Source of the DNA: an uncultured Eubacteriales bacterium
GTDB taxonomy: Bacteria > Bacillota > Clostridia > UBA1381 > UBA9506
DNA: 6,518 nucleotides
Reading direction: 5' to 3'
NCBI GenBank assembly: GCA_902478395.1
Contig: CABSKZ010000169.1
Location: forward strand, 1 to 6,518
Shown here: one piece after another, positions 6,426 to 6,518 of the stretch
How positions within the stretch are numbered: position 1 is the first letter of the stretch
How the letters are laid out: every line of letters begins with the position of its first letter
Notes under the pieces: model-generated
Told to the model about the DNA's origin: nothing
What the model saw: only the letters and a program-made list of their open reading frames with translations
Database searches by the model: none
Position numbers and translations under genes: made by a program

Positions 6426-6455
6426 ATCTTAGCATTAAAAACCGTCGAAAGTAAA
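6426..6455 (-). promoter_or_regulatory. Probable sigma-A promoter of the uptake operon
   Basis: On the minus strand, TTTACT (6450-6455) stands 18 nt upstream of TAAGAT (6426-6431). The -10 hexamer is preceded by TGC, giving an extended TGn-10 element. The -35 matches the TTGACA consensus at four of six positions. The predicted leader of about 30 nt is AT-rich with repeated CTAA/TTAA units and ends in the AGGAGG ribosome site. The fit is reasonable but rests on sequence alone. Confidence 0.5.
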
Positions 6456-6504
6456 CCGTCCGTTTGTCAGAAAGGCCGACCAAAAGGAAACACCGACACG
6501 GTTT
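6439..6504. promoter_or_regulatory. Cluster of three AAACCGT heptamers, candidate operator
   Basis: AAACCGTC occurs twice in direct orientation (6439-6446 and 6453-6460, 14 nt apart start to start) and AAACCGT once on the opposite strand (6498-6504). The second copy overlaps the -35 region, and AAAC...GTTT (6453-6465) forms an imperfect inverted repeat. The position suits a regulator of the uptake operon, such as an AraC- or LacI-family protein. No regulator gene is in the window. The 8-base direct repeat is uncommon but not impossible by chance in 130 nt. Confidence 0.3.
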
Positions 6505-6518
6505 ATATGCCTTGTTAC

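Noticed and set aside
6491..6504. Small hairpin CCG/CGG as terminator of an upstream gene
   Set aside because: The stem is only 4 bp with a mismatch directly outside it and the T-rich stretch after it is interrupted.
6435..6518. Tail of an upstream minus-strand gene (open frame ending at TAA 6435)
   Set aside because: Two of three minus frames are open here by chance, neither reads like a recognisable C-terminus, and the segment holds the likely promoter.

Overview
The window looks like a carbohydrate-uptake locus from a Gram-positive Firmicute, most likely a plant-glycan-degrading Clostridia member (Lachnospiraceae-like) or a Paenibacillus-like relative. The reasons are the lipoprotein-anchored solute-binding protein, the LplB/LplC-type permease pair, strong AGGAGG ribosome sites, mixed ATG/TTG/GTG starts and moderate GC. 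The exact taxon cannot be fixed from this sequence. All supported genes lie on the minus strand, so transcription runs from high to low coordinates; no plus-strand reading frame is convincing.

Layout in transcription order: a leader with a probable promoter and repeated AAACCGT heptamers (6389-6518); a lipoprotein sugar-binding protein (4796-6388); two ABC permeases of the LplB and LplC/YtcP types (3810-4766 and 2892-3773); a cytoplasmic GH88/GH105 unsaturated glycuronyl hydrolase of the YteR type (1847-2881); a uroporphyrinogen-decarboxylase-superfamily protein (702-1835). The intergenic distances are about 10-40 nt, which argues for one operon. After a 127-nt gap with two stem-loops comes the 5' part of a secreted protein with a signal peptide, an Ala/Glu/Thr-rich linker and an atrophied Ig-like domain (1-574). 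It runs off the window edge.

Working model: extracellular lyases cut an acidic plant polysaccharide, probably rhamnogalacturonan I. The binding protein and permeases import the resulting 4,5-unsaturated oligosaccharides, powered by an ATPase encoded elsewhere (no ATPase gene is present here). The GH105 enzyme then removes the unsaturated uronyl residue inside the cell. This resembles the B. subtilis yteP-ytcQ-ytcP-yteR group. The secreted Ig-domain protein could be one of the extracellular enzymes or binding proteins, but its catalytic part is not visible.

The least explained items are the URO-D-superfamily protein, which has no obvious step in this pathway and may act on methyl groups, and a perfect 14-bp inverted repeat with a 2-nt centre inside the first permease gene (4481-4510), much longer than expected by chance. 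No tRNA, rRNA, mobile element, CRISPR array or attachment site was seen.
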